A stretch of DNA of 64,000 bases from Allium sativum (GCA_030737875.1 CM060921.1:400374192-400438191), one strand, 5' to 3'. Positions 24,615-36,880 are shown, numbered from the stretch's first letter. Numbers and translations: made by a program. The notes: generated from the sequence alone by a model not told the origin.

Positions 24615-24640
24615 CCGATGATGTATCGATCCATCCTCGG
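24615..24640 (-). other. Conserved internal hairpin H2 (E2)
   Basis: Arms CCGATGATG / CATCCTCGG with one mismatch. The second pair is C-G here and T-A in E1 and E3, which is a compensatory difference. Flanked by GTCACTTAGCAACTCG upstream and AATTATTTCCCAGCGA downstream, as in E3. Confidence 0.7.
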
Positions 24641-25064
24641 AATTATTTCCCAGCGATCAAAGTGAGTTCAATACTATATCACTTTCAGTTTGAAAAACAT
24701 TTTCAAAATCTCCCAGGAACTTAAAATTTCCTTATTTTAATTCCTAATCCTGATTTAATTTCAGATTTAATTCATCTTATTTCATATACTTTACTTATAT
24801 GAATTCTGATTAGTTATCTATAACCATTTCGCCTTTTTATAATCTCATCTAATTATAATAACAACCAACACAACCAATTATATTATGTTAATGTCAAAAC
24901 ATATCATGTTGGTTCATCGTGTTCGAGTGTTTAGAAACCCCTATCGATATTGTGGTGCCCCACCATCGACCAGAATTCATAAGCCTCTCAACCAATAAAG
25001 CTCCACAATATAAAACAAATTCTTATATCAATTACAAATACGTTCACTCCTATATATACACTCA

Positions 25065-25103
25065 ACTCAATCTAGGATATTACTAATCCCATCTCTACTG
25101 AGT
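25065..25103 (-). other. Conserved leader hairpin H1 (E2)
   Basis: 39 nt: outer stem ACTCAAT / ACTGAGT (one mismatch), inner stem TAGGAT / ATCCCA (one mismatch), loop ATTACTA. It lies 35 nt from the primer site. Confidence 0.72.
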
Positions 25104-25138
25104 AACGCCACAGAGCCAAGGTAATTCGCTTAACTTAA

Positions 25139-25150
25139 GCTCTGATACCA
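25139..25150 (-). promoter_or_regulatory. E2 primer binding site (initiator tRNA-Met)
   Basis: Plus-strand GCTCTGATACCA; the element strand is TGGTATCAGAGC. It is separated by two bases from the right LTR. Confidence 0.92.
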
Positions 25151-25152
25151 AC

Positions 25153-28100
25153 TATAATGACCCGAAAATCCGGTCCAATTTGAGCTGACTAAATAACACA
25201 AGTCCAACCCCAAATTGCACTGAAAATTCAAGAAATTAATAGAAAGAAGATAGAGGGTGAGGATAGATAAGATAGAACTAGTAGAATAGAAGAAGAAGAA
25301 GAACATCATCATCAGAGTAAACACGAATCTCACAGCGGAACGAATAAAATATAAACATAACTTTTGAAATACAAATAGTTATATATACAATAGCACTTAT
25401 CAGAGTACAACACTTACAACAACAGCGGAAATAAATATAGCTATAGAATCTTGAAGCCTCCTGCTCAAAGCTCTCCAAGTGCATCTGTAAATCCCGACTA
25501 CTTGACTGCCCGTACAAATTTAGGCACCCAAGAGTTTAGGGAAAACAAAACAAATAAACTCCGGGTCAGTCATGTGACTGGTGTGAGTAAACTCAAATCA
25601 TTTAAACAGGTATATGATATCTCATAAGACCACGCCGTGAATACGGAACGGGTTTTTCCCTTATGAGAATCCAAACATCTTTGAAAAGCAATATCATTCT
25701 GATATTATGATAATGTCTAAATACAAATAGATATCAGTCTAGTAGAAACGCTTGCATCTCACGTTCTACATATATAGTATACAATCAAAACCGCAGGTGC
25801 GTATTGGATGATTTGGTTTCCAACTATGACAGGGTATGGAATCACCTTCCGATCAGTGTACTCTAGGAACGATACACTGGAGTTCAACAAGAACGTCTTG
25901 CAACTCAGCCACACATGACCGACCACTCATTTCGCTTGAGTGTATCGAATGTACATCACCAACGGTTGGGATCAGCAACCGTTTCCCGTATATATATGGG
26001 ACAGCATTGATAGATTAAAGAAGCAAATGAATATTCTCTAGATAGGTGATTATACACCCTACTTCGGTGCGACCGACTTAGCCATGCTGCCTGCCCGATT
26101 TCTGTCATTTACCGGTTGATGAGGCTAGAAGCTACGCTTACTTTCCATTCATTTAACACGATCACTTTGAATGCCACATTATCAAATCCGTAAATCATTT
26201 AGTTGGATCTGCACAAATAGATTCTGGATATTATGCGAAGGGAATAAATCCATTGGCCACCATATATATTTGTACAGTCCAACCCATTCGATCATTGGAA
26301 ATACTCTGTCAGACATTCGTCCATATACGTTCGTTCTGGGACTGAACGAAACCGAAGGCACTATCCTGTAAACAGGACAACCCTTGCGTTTTACTCCGTC
26401 TTCAATATATTCAGCGTACTTGGTTTGCAACGCTTATGCCAATACGGAGTAGTTCTTTGGATAATAACCCAACCGGTCTCTCCATATTAACAACGTAAAA
26501 TGGTCAAAACTTTGATAGTCTGTGATTTAACTATCAAATGAAAACATGTCGGTGTACAAACAACGATCTAAATTCCAAATGGAATTATCGATCCAATCAT
26601 CAACCATATATATATATACATATATATATTCATATTTCCTTATTTTCTAAAATTAGAAAATATATGTTTTCAACATTGGAAAACATTTCCAATCCTCATT
26701 TACGCATCACTACCATTCCACAACTATTAGTCCCTAACTGTAAATTAGTAAGAGAACAATTCTCTAAGTATAAACCCCGAAGGCCGAAACCAACATCAGA
26801 TCAACACTCAGAAAAATATTCAACTTACCAATCTCTAGTCAGTTTCTAATATTGTTTAACTCTATTTGATTTACTCTTATTCGAATACTATAAGTCGATT
26901 AACTCTATTGATTAACTCTATCGAATAACTAAATTCGATAAACTCCTTTTGATTAACTCTATCGAATAACTAAATTCGATAAACTCCTTTTGATTTACTC
27001 TATCGAATAACTAAATTCGATAAACTCCTTTTGATTTACTCGTATTCAGTTACTAAGTTCGATTAGCTAATATTAGACTATTCTTATTCGATTAACTAAT
27101 ATTAGACTAACTCAAATCAGGTTATTTCTAATTGAATGACTAATATTCAATTACTCTATTTAGATTATCTCTTTTATATCACAACAATTTCCTTTTTATA
27201 ACGTTTACCTACCGTTACAAATATTTCCTATTTACAACTTCTATTTACCGTTACAAATATTTCCTATTTACAACTTCTATTTACCGTTACAAATATTCCT
27301 TATTTACAACTTCTATTTACCGTTACAAATATTCCTTATTTACAACTTCTATTTACCGTTACAAATATTCCTTATTTACAACTTCTATTTACCGTTACAA
27401 ATATTCCTTATTTATAACGGTTTATTTATCTTCTAAATAAATATTTCTTATTTATATTTATTTTCTAAATAAATATCCCTTTTATAAAACTCTATTTGTT
27501 TTATAAATAATTTCCTTTTATAAAACCGTGTTTGATTTATAAATAATTTCCTTTATTTCAATATACATTGAAATATTCCTTTTTACAACTCAGGGTTCCT
27601 TATGATATTCAAAATATCAAACAACGATGATCAATATCGTTCTAACATCCATAATCCAGAACAGATTATATAACACATCATATAACACAATATATGAAAA
27701 CAGTAAAATAATTGTTGAGGAATCCAGTCGGATTCCTCCAACCTGTCTCCCTGCATCCACAGATGTTACACAGTATAATATATATCATATTTCATTTTGA
27801 AATGAAATATCCTGCTGTACATAACCATATTTGATTAACAGTACATAGATTAACTATAACTACGTTTTCAATCAAATCTATTTAACAGTCCAGTTTAACA
27901 GTCAATATACAGCAGTCAATAAATAGAGTACAATTTATATAAAAATATAAATTGAGGAGAGTTAGTGAGTTTTACTCACTTTGGTTCCATTCGTTTCTGA
28001 AGCGGTTAGGCTACAGTTAAACTGAACAGCTATTCAGTTTAACTGTGTAAACTTCCTGCTGATTCTAAAACCGTTCCAGTACGTCCTGTTCTTCACCACG

Positions 28101-30042
28101 ATTTCGGTGTACCCCGTTTCGTTCCATTCATCGGCAGATTTCTTTGAATTGAGAATCACAGACCACTCAAGATATTTGTGGTGCTCCTTCATTTCGATTC
28201 TATGCGGCTTCATCTTGAAATGGAAAAAGCACGAGTCCATGATTTTCTTTTCTGTTGTACAAATATTGGCGGAGTGCTTTGAATTGAAACAAAGCATGAT
28301 ATATTTTCCTCAATCCCCTACTGTTTCTTCTATCTTCATTTGTAAAGACAGTTCGTTGCCAATTCTTTATTCTGTTCCTTCGAAATACTGCTTTAAACAC
28401 AAGGAGCCAACTCTTCTTTTTATTCCCAGTACACACGTTATTGTCCCCAAGCCTTGTGCTCCCTTTTCAAACCCTATCTTTCCCCGTCCCTTTCTCGCCT
28501 ACAAGCTTCCACCAAGCCTGCGCCTTCTTCTACTCATTCATCACCACCCCATACTGTCCACGTGAAAGGCCAACTCCCACTCTTCACATCAACCAAACCC
28601 AACTCCAATATAACTTCAGTACCACATGAATAAAACGCAAACTAACTAATCAGTACTCACGCGCCACTTCATTTGAGAACCCACTCCCTCCGTTCATGCT
28701 TGCTGCATCTTCCCTTCCACCATGACTTCGCGCCTCGACCCATTTACAGGAAGTTCGAACTCCAACCAAATGCCATTGTTACACGCGCCATACCCCCACT
28801 GTCCTGCCTCTCCTAGAACACCACAACGCCTCGAAATTTGCGTTGGACTAGGGAAAATACTTACATCGAAATGGAGCTCTGGCCTTAGGGACTTCAATGA
28901 TCTAACCCTCTCGATTTATAGAAATTTATCCACTTTGTTTCGATTTTATGGAGGCTGAGATTTTCGTTTGAGGATGAGTTAGTGGCGGCTAGGAATATCG
29001 TTGACTGTGGAACAAATGAATTAGGTTTAGCTGCCTTTTATAAGGAAGGATTTGGACAAAAAAAATGATTATTATATTATGTTGAATCTTAACGATGAAG
29101 TCTCGTATAAAAATAACCACGTACGATCTCTGTTTTTGACAAACTAAGCTATTCCTAACATAGAAAAATATTCCGGATCCAATGGGACAGGTTTCGTCGA
29201 ATTCCGACACCGTTTGCGAAAATCCTTTAGAAAATATTGATGAAAAACACCGAGCATTTATTCATTAAAATTACAGAAAAAATCTTAAAAATACGAGGCC
29301 TTGACGTTTCACTAGACCTCTTCCTAAGGTTTCGTATGAAACTTGTTTCGTTGAATTTCGAGTTCGTTTGACCAGTTAACCATTCAGTTTAGTTTGTTTT
29401 AAGTTAAAAACATAGTGTACCGTACTATGAAATATTCTGTTCACGTAGGGACTGTTATGGACAGAAACAAAAATACCATTGAAATGATTGACGTGCTCTG
29501 GTCCTAAAAATGTAATAATACCGGTAGATGGACTCATATTGTGAAACCCCGAAATGTCGATACAGGGTGTCAAATACTCCAAATAAAAAGTTGCTTATTA
29601 AATTAATTAAAAATTTCCATAAAATTCTAAAAATTAAATTATCACTACTTCCCAAAAGAACCTTGTCTAAATTCAAATCCGATGTCTAGTTATATCGAAT
29701 AATCTGTTACGGTCGATAAACGATTCTATAGCGACTATTTTAAAATTTGATTTGGACATATCTCAAAATCTACACGACGAAATCCTGATTTTTCTCTTCC
29801 GCTAGAAAGATATAATCCACCAGCTCCACACGTTTCTTGATTCACAGAAATCCGATTTAAAACGAATCTTGTACACTCAGTTGAAGTTTGAATCGCCAAA
29901 TTACGAACTGCAACGCCATTTCGAGCTCGGTTTTAATTATAATATAATTATACGTTCTAACATCGTCGATTAATTAATATATTCGTTATTTAAATAATTA
30001 AATAAGTTCATTATTATCCCATCAAATATCCGGGTCATTACA
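25153..30042 (-). repeat. E2 right LTR (5' LTR in element orientation)
   Basis: Nearly identical to 18807-23802. Its inner end reads TATAATGACCC instead of TGTAATGACCC, so the canonical TG terminus has mutated to TA. The 36-bp minisatellite is about three units shorter. Conserved hairpins are at 26330-26350 and 27717-27738. The TATA candidate is at 29036-29042. Confidence 0.92.
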
Positions 30043-30598
30043 GATATGATGGACGTTTTTCAAAAACATATGCTATGATGGACATCGCCCATTTTCCCTC
30101 TATTCTCGCACTAGCTTCTTCTGAGACGACTATTATTTTCTCCTCTCCCATTGTCTCCACTGGTTCAATGTAATTTAGATTAAAAATTGATTCTTGGCCC
30201 CCTTTTTTAACCATATCCGCCCAAGATGAGGCTCTTAAATCCTTAGCCTGATTAATCTTTAAGGGTTGCTTAGATTCTTGCGACTATCTATTCAAATTGC
30301 TACGTTGATATCGGACCCCATTTGAAGCAGGGAATTGCCTCTGACGTGGTTTAGGAGAAGGATCTCTCATTTTTCCAGCCCCCCTGTTGTTATGAACAGC
30401 TGAGTTATGATTCAAGAATGAATTAGCCACTTTCTTGCGTTTAATCACCTTTGTAAATCCATCCTCATCATTCCTAAGATCCGAAGAATGAGGAGCATAA
30501 GTGGGGGGAATAGATGAAGTATGAGAAGAAGAATATCCCTTTTTAAGGATGGGATTATCCTCGATCATCGGTTTCAAGATTGGTTTGGGAGCAGCCAT
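30043..30598 (-). pseudogene. LINE-B ORF1, N-terminal portion
   Basis: Starts with MAAPKPILKPMIEDNPIL at 30598, about 90 bases inside the LINE 5' end. A basic, proline-rich stretch runs to a TAG stop at 30284-30286. The frame continues with a recognisable SWADMVKKGG segment and an acidic stretch that leads into the DUF4283 domain on the far side of E2 (18806 and below). Only the E2 insertion and scattered stops separate the halves. Confidence 0.82.
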
Positions 30599-30688
30599 GG
30601 CTGCAAGATGTTTCTTGGAGAGAGCTCAGTTTTTTTATTTTTTATCACACATTTAAAGACTTAAGTGATGTACAAAGTTTGAAAGTTT

Positions 30689-30703
30689 TCTCTGACTATT
30701 TCT
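30689..30703. repeat. LINE-B target-site duplication, right copy
   Basis: TCTCTGACTATTTCT, identical to 12808-12822. This fixes the LINE-B 5' end at 30688. Confidence 0.9.
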
Positions 30704-30985
30704 CTCTAGAGTGATCTAGTTGATGAATCCACACTTTATTGTTATGCTTTTTTGTGGCATAGGCGTGTATTGTATTTACTCTTTCTTGTCTAGCCATGTT
30801 GGTTGTTGGTCTATTTTATTTGTAGCTCTCCTTGTTGTGAGCCACTATTGGGAGGCATTTTCCCAACCTTTTGTTTCTTTTATGCAGCGCAGCCCTACCC
30901 TCCATCTTTTTGATGGTTTTTGAGGGTTGGCTTTTAATTTATATATATATATGTATGTATGTATGTATATATATATATATATGAA
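30704..30985 (+). pseudogene. LINE-A 3' end, continued after LINE-B
   Basis: Continues LINE-A from 12807 across the target duplication. Includes a T-rich 3' stretch with TTTTTGATGGTTTTTGAGGG and ends in a (TA)n(TATG)n tract at about 30938-30983, the sort of simple-repeat tail seen on plant LINEs. No target duplication for LINE-A could be sought because its 5' end is outside the window. Confidence 0.65.
30938..30983. repeat. (TA)n-(TATG)n microsatellite
   Basis: TATATATATATATGTATGTA followed by more TA units, at the likely tail of LINE-A. Confidence 0.9.
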
Positions 30986-32260
30986 TGTGTTAAATTTCTT
31001 GTTAGAAATTAACATAATTTAAGACTATGCTCGTTCTTCACTTTTTTCCTTCACTTTTTTTTCTTCACTAAGAGTTTTACCAGCTAGGTTATTCTTAGAA
31101 GAGTTTTAACAAGTCACTTTGCATATCAAAATCCTTAATAGAGTTTTTCTTGGCAGGTTTTCTCATTGGGTTTTCTATTATAGGTATTTAATGAGTCATA
31201 TCATATTGAATGAACACATATATGTAAGTATGATAAAAAATGAGAATGAGAAACCATCATATATGGTTCAAAAGAGATAATTACAAGTTACCGTATGAGC
31301 ATCGACTATTTCGAAGAAGCCTATTCAGAGGGATATGATGAAAAATGTAATATGGAAATTGTGAATATGCATATGCTTATGAGAACTATATTGAAAATGT
31401 TCTATCATCTTAAGTATTGTACATCCAAACTTGCGACTGAATGAAATATCTCACTTCTCTCTAAGCTGCTCACATTGTTTTTTTTTTTAAATAACTAATT
31501 GTATACTGAATTTTTATAATAAATCATAAGCTATATAAAAATATATAGTATGAAGTTTAATGATTTTAATTATTGAATTCACAACAAGCTTGAAATAGAT
31601 GTCTTTTATCATTGTTCTTCTTTTCCTTTTTGATTTTTTTCCATATCCACTAAATTAAGATAATGATTATTTAAAATAGGTGTTGACTGAATTAAAGAAT
31701 ATCAATGCTCACTCTAATTGGGAATTTTTATTTGAAGAACAAGGTAAGGATAAGGAAAAGTAATTTTATGAGTTACGAGAAAAGTCATGACTTTTTAGGT
31801 GTAGGTAGATTGAAATTTTGATGTGATTATACTGTTTTTCAATATTTCAACAGACTTACCTTTTTATTTAATTTTAAATTCCTGAAAATATTTCAATATT
31901 TTACAACAATGGAGAATCAGTTGAACAGCTACTTGACCCACAACTGCATTGGAGTCGCATCTGAATGACCAGCTCTTTGTTTTAGTGTGCCGCTATTGAC
32001 ACCCCAGTTTCCTCTTCTGACCATCAAAACTAGAAGCACGCCGTTTAATAACAATCTACTCTTTTGGCAACCACAATATTAAAAAACTTAAAATGGAGAA
32101 GCCACCGTAGTCTTCAAAAAAAAACACACACTTCTCCTTTCTCTCCTGTCACGTTGTTAATACTAATTTGAATGCAATGTATATGCAATATTTTCTTAAT
32201 CGTTAAATCTGATTTTGTTTGTTGATCGTTGCCCTTCTGTACATGGCTTGACACAAAATT
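30986..32260. other. Unassigned AT-rich region
   Basis: No gene, repeat family or RNA gene recognised. Only short open frames without coding character. Confidence 0.5.
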
Positions 32261-32262
32261 TC

Positions 32263-32720
32263 GGTTGTTCTTAACTGTGAAGACCAATGTAGAACGACAT
32301 TAAAATGGAAATCCCATGTTCGGCTGCAAATAGCCAAAATCATCGCCGTCGTACGGTTGTTGACCACTGATGAAACATTTTGCATTATATAGAATTTTTT
32401 TTTCCACGGTGTATAACCACCATTTACTAACTCCATTTTCGGTGAATAACCACCAAAGCCTTATTTTTTTTCGGTCTCTTACAAACGAATTGGTGAAATA
32501 TTCAAATATAAAAATCAATAGTTCATTTCGGTTATTTACAACCATTATTTTTATTTTTATTCGGTAGTTGGTAATCGAATAGTGAGTTTGCACTTCTAGG
32601 TGATTTGGTCGGTTGTGTACCACCGTGAATGTGATTGTTTATCGGTTCCTTACCACCGAATGCTGATGAAAATAGGTTGAGCAATTTGTATATTTCTGTT
32701 CGGCTGTGTGCATCCGAAAT
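32263..32720. repeat. Cluster of ~20-bp quasi-palindromes (TTCGGT...ACCACCGAA), transposon-subterminal-like
   Basis: About ten variants of TTCGGTnnnTnACCACCGAA within 460 bp, for example ATCGGTTCCTTACCACCGAA (32640-32659), TTCGGTGAATAACCACCAAA (32438-32457), TTCGGTCTCTTACAAACGAA (32469-32488), TTCGGTAGTTGGTAATCGAA (32560-32579), TCGGTTGTGTACCACCG (32608-32624) and TTCGGCTGTGTGCATCCGAA (32699-32718). Such clusters are typical of the subterminal regions of CACTA-type DNA transposons, where transposase binds. I could not find CACTA ends, so the class is inferred. Confidence 0.5.
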
Positions 32721-32729
32721 TTTGAATTA

Positions 32730-34640
32730 CTCTCAATGGTTGACGTCTGAGTGAATGAATAGATTGTGGTGGTTAGAAATGTGTAAAAAATAATCGTGTC
32801 TATTAAATTTTTTAAGGTGACCAGAAGATGAAATTGGGGTGTGAATAGCAGCATCCTTGTTTTATGGATGCCTGGTACCCGAGTGCTTCAGCCAATGTTG
32901 AAAGGTATGTCAATGAATGATGGTATATTATAACATTGGTAGCTTTGAATGTGAGGTACAAGAGCTGAAAACGCATCAACAAACCTTTTCCAAAGAGTCC
33001 TACTTTGCATCTGAAAATGACAACAGAACTGTTACTGTGAAGAAAGTAGGGTTCAACCCTTTGGAGATTCCTACGAGTATGACTCTACTAGGGTTGTCTG
33101 ATACAACATTATTCATGCATCATGTAACATATTCATCAATACAGAAGGAGATCCGCTCTGCGAGACACTTGCAGTCACAGTCAAATATCTTACAACAAGC
33201 CTAAATGTTAGGCTGATACATTTATATTAAGTATCATGTTTAGTTCAAATTATGAGAACTAAGTTTGAAGTGTTAAAATCATGGTTCAAGGCATCGCCAG
33301 ACATACCGGAATTCCGGCTGTATTATATCGGTACCGCCAATGATCGATCCGAAACCAAGCTAAAAATTCGCTTTCGGAACAGGAAAGAGGGAACAAAAAA
33401 ATTCGAGAAAGAAAAAAAGGAAGAATCGAAGAAAGAAAATAAGCCGCAAATCACATACACAGTTACTCACATTTGCCCTAATCTTGAATTCGAGATGATT
33501 TTTACTGTCGACTTATTTTTCTTTTCTTTTCCGTTTAGCCAGGTGCTGATAAAAGTCGGCTTTTGTCTTTTCCTGAACCCTAACTTTGAAATAGATGCCG
33601 CAAATGAATATAGGAGGAACATAGCAGATGGGTTGTTTGGGTTGTACTTCATTTTCTCTTTTAGTTGAAAAACTCGAGCTGGGCTTAGTAAGCTTCTTAT
33701 TAGTGTTCTAATAATACAGGGTTTTGTGTAATTCAGATTGGAGCTTGGCCATTTAAATTACTTAAAATACAAATCACATATTTAATCAAGTTTATTTTAG
33801 TTTAATCAAATTTAATTCGGTTCATCCCATTAAAAAAATATCAACAATCGAAATCAAGACCGAAACCGAAATAAACCTGAAACCGTCGAAATTTCCTAAA
33901 TTGACCGAAATTAAGAAAATTTCAAAACACCGAAACAGAGTTCTCGAACCTTGGTTAAAATTAAGATTTTGTCATTATAAACAGTTTGTACTGTAAACTT
34001 ACCTTAGTTCAATTTTGGGTGAAATCTAATTCAAAATTAATTTAATTTATATATTTTTAGGATTTTTTTTATATAGGCCGATTTTTAGAAGTTATTACAT
34101 GTTTAGACCACTTCTGAAAGTAAATACAAAAATAAATCATTTCTGATCACATAACAGGTTTTATCCAGTTGGTGATTTTTCAACTATGTAAAACATGGGA
34201 ATCCTCGGCTGATTTTTGGATAATCGCCAACTAACAGATTTTTCAAAAATCATCTAAGGATTCTTCTATACTTAAGTCTACTCAACATTTTATCTCCTCC
34301 TCTTTACTTATCACTTTTCGCTTTCCACTTTATCAAAAAATAACTCATCTTATTTCTAAACCCTAAAATCCAATTTTTAGTAGCTTTACATAAAATTTTA
34401 GTCAATTTTATTAAATTGTATAGTATTTTCTACCAAGCTTGAAACAAGTTCTTTGTTACAAGGTAATAGAGTTACTTAAAATCCTCTTTTATTATTTCTA
34501 TATTAAAATGTATATTAATTGTATTTTTGTTATATGTTTATATAACGTTTTATGAACTTAGTCATGGACAATTGGAAGATTGACGATGAAACCTTGGTAA
34601 AACACTGCAATGAAGTTGAAGCGCGTATAGGCTTATAGAA
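32730..34640. other. Unassigned region, no supported gene
   Basis: Open frames at 32917-33204 (95 codons) and 33252-33668 (138 codons, lysine/glutamate-rich) have no recognisable domain. A CGAAACCGAAATAAACC / CCGAAATT-rich stretch at 33850-33950 looks like an end of an old DNA transposon, but no partner end was found. Confidence 0.4.
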
Positions 34641-34654
34641 GGATAAATAAAAAG

Positions 34655-35192
34655 ATGACGATGTCAAATTTGTTAGAGGTCCGGTTTGACGCAATACCTC
34701 AACAATTTCGCACAGAAGCATCAACGTTAACTGTTTATTTACGCGAAGGTGCAGCAAACCAAAGTTTGAGAAAATAGATTTGTGTGGATGGAACTATACT
34801 TGGGCATCTACATCATGCTCCTATTTCTATGCCAAAAAGGACTTATCCAATTTGTCGATGTGGAAATGAATGTATAGTTGTAGTACGGAAAAAAAATTGT
34901 CGAAAATAGATTTTTCGGATGTATTCGTATAAGGACCATAAAACGTACCTCAAAGAAGTTCAGTGTTGCAACTATTTTGAATGGATTGATCGTCAAATGT
35001 GTGTTAGAAGTCTCGAATATTTGTTATTTCAAGCTGAAAATAGACATTTATCCAAGTTTGTTTGAGAAGCTAGAAGAGATCCAAGATGGACTTAATTGCG
35101 AGTTGAAACAAAGGTGCCTTCACTTGCATGTTGTTTGGTTTCATGATTACGTATTAGTAGATGTATGTTTATGTATTGTGGTTGTGCATTAG
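34655..35192 (+). pseudogene. GRF-type zinc-finger protein relic
   Basis: The forward translation from about 34835 gives RTYPICRCGNECIVVV, a stop (K*IF at about 34907), then YSYKDHKTYLKEVQCCNYFEWID, matching the plant GRF zinc-finger plan C-x-C-G...(G)R-x-F-x2-C...C-x-F-x-W-x-D. It is followed by a leucine-rich, coiled-coil-like stretch and a hydrophobic C-terminus (YVLVDVCLCIVVVH), the usual end of small plant GRF proteins. The third Cys has become Tyr (FRMYSY) and another stop follows the coiled-coil start, so it is non-functional. A preceding stretch (34655-34830) could be the N-terminal part. Such genes occur free-standing and inside plant DNA transposons. Confidence 0.6.
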
Positions 35193-35644
35193 TGGAAGCA
35201 AAGAAATGTGCGATGTTCATTTTCGTATAATTGTCAAACGTTTGGTCAGTTGTGTAGTAGTTATTCTTCGTTTTATGCAATCTAATGTATCCATAACTTT
35301 ATGTTTTTTTTTTTTTGAATTTATTCAGGAAGGAAACCGACCAGAGTCGTAAAACCCTCTCTAGTGCACCTAGGCCGGTCCGTGTTTTTACTTCATGTTT
35401 GTACGTTGAAGAAGTAATTAATTTGTTTGAAACCATTTACGTGTCTAGTTGATAACCAGATATAGTCTATAAATGTTATTGAGTGGAGGATATAGTTTGT
35501 AGAAAAGATGGGGTGAAAATATTTGCAATCTATTTTATTACAGGCTTTACAATTTGTGATTGTCGAAAAAATCAACAATGAGTAAAGCCTGCAACATTAC
35601 ATGCAGCAACTCCTCTCTCCTCTCATTCAAACATTCTTCCTCAA

Positions 35645-36359
35645 TAAAACACTAAGGCTGCACACAAGCCATATCTAATCTGACCCAACCACAACCCCGA
35701 CCCAACCCACATAAACCCAACCCATACGTCGGATATGGATTACAATTTGTAACCCATATTATATACGGGTCAGATTTAATATTTCATTCAACCCAACCCT
35801 ATTTTAACCCAACCCAACCCTATATTAAAAAGCTAACTTAATATTAGTCCACTTAAAAAATTAGAATAGTATAATCCTAGAATGATGTTTATGTATTCTA
35901 TAGTAAATATACAAAAGGGCATATTTCATGTCAATCCAAACTAGATAGAATTTGGAAAATATATTCTAAAGAGCATTTTAATGTATTTTAAAATGAAACA
36001 CCTGTTTTACTATGTAGTAAATTAGTTTCATATGATGTGTTTTACAATGAAATTTTAATAAAATATGTCTTATAATGAATTAGTTATTTCAAATGCATTA
36101 TGACAGCTAAAATCTTACATATTATGCTGAATATTTAATATTATTTTAAAAAAAATCCCTTATATTCTCATTTTTTTAGTATTCCAAGCAACCCAACTCT
36201 ACTAAACCCAACCTAACCCATCCTCCAACCCAACTCATATCCAACCTCATATAGGGTCGGATACGGATTTAGCTACCTTAAACCCATACCTATGCGGGTC
36301 GTATGAAGCATTTGGTCTAACCCGACCCAACCTATACTTTGTGCAGCCCTATAAAAAAC
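35645..36359. mobile_element. hAT-type MITE with 8-bp target duplication
   Basis: The element 35653-36351 (699 bp) has 12-bp inverted ends TAAGGCTGCACA and TGTGCAGCCCTA (one mismatch). It is flanked by 8-bp repeats TAAAACAC (35645-35652) and TAAAAAAC (36352-36359), 7 of 8 identical. Both subterminal regions are rich in AACCCAACCC / GGGTCGGAT words and the middle is AT-rich. There is no transposase. The 8-bp duplication and TA(G)GGCTGCACA ends place it with hAT elements. Confidence 0.8.
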
Positions 36360-36880
36360 GATTAAATTTTGCCTATTTCCTCCCAAAACCTAAAGTTTGC
36401 TGATTTCCCACTTTTTCATCAAACTAGGATTATGGCAACCACATCCGATATTGAAGAGGATGCATGTGTGACTTTCTTCTTTGATTGGTAGCTTTTTCAA
36501 ATCTAGGTTTATATAAACTTCTTCATTTTACAACAGTTCCTATCAAAAATATATTGATCATTACCATGGTAGAGCTTCATGTTGATGAAATATGCAATTT
36601 TCGAAAGCCCTTAAAAAATTTCTGGGTTTGTATAGGTTTATTTTCATATGTATTGACTAGAATTTTAGGTTTTGCATAAAATGTTGTACATAAGTCGAGA
36701 TAAAGCTTGGTCCAGTAGATTGATTTGTTTTTGGTATCTTCAACATATACATTAGACATCCAACGATGGTAACATTGTTGAACCTAAACTTGGATTTGTT
36801 TGTCTTATGTTTAATAAAATTGTGATTTTTGTATTCTATAACAACGTGAAGATCCATACAATACTATTGACTACTCTATT
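36360..36880. other. Unassigned region before the PMD relic
   Basis: No recognisable domain. May include degenerate upstream exons of the PMD gene (GGATTATGGCAACCACATCC at 36427-36446 could be an old start), but this is not supported by motif. Confidence 0.3.

Larger units (their letters stand above)
23803..25152 (-). other. E2 internal region, coding-free
   Basis: 1350 bp without retroelement ORFs. Contains the block with minus-strand GAGGTTATGGCGAAATTTTC (about 24005-24130), hairpin H2 (24615-24640), hairpin H1 (25065-25103) and the primer site. Most of the remainder is AT-rich with repeated AATTTAACTT-like words. Confidence 0.85.
18807..30042 (-). mobile_element. E2: non-autonomous giant-LTR retrotransposon (LARD-like), inside LINE-B ORF1
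   Basis: Left LTR 18807-23802 (4996 bp), internal 23803-25152 (1350 bp), right LTR 25153-30042 (4890 bp). It lies on the minus strand, judged from the primer-site complement at 25139-25150 and the polypurine tract at 23803-23816. No retroelement protein is encoded. The LTRs are nearly identical by eye except for minisatellite copy number, so insertion is recent. TTTCGAGGACGAAATTATTT before the purine tract points to the Tekay/Del chromovirus lineage as helper (inference). The insertion splits LINE-B ORF1. Confidence 0.92.
12823..30688 (-). mobile_element. LINE-B: full-length plant LINE (L1-type), split by E2
   Basis: The minus-strand LINE starts at 30688 and ends in an A tail (plus-strand T run at 12823-12830), bounded by a 15-bp target-site duplication. 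Excluding E2 (18807-30042) it is about 6.6 kb. Order on the minus strand: a ~90-bp 5' UTR (30599-30688), ORF1 (from 30598, interrupted by E2, ending near 17486), ORF2 (17485 to about 13760) and a ~0.9-kb 3' UTR with an imperfect ~260-bp duplication. Several stops and frameshifts inactivate both ORFs. It is complete but dead, and clearly better preserved than LINE-A. Confidence 0.87.

Noticed and set aside
32917..33668. Open frames of 95 and 138 codons in the debris island
   Set aside because: No recognisable domain, start context or neighbours; lysine/glutamate bias of the second comes from an A-rich tract.
35653..36351. AACCCAACCC-rich stretches as possible interstitial telomere repeats
   Set aside because: They are subterminal repeats of a MITE with clear inverted ends and an 8-bp target duplication; the plant telomere unit TTTAGGG is absent.
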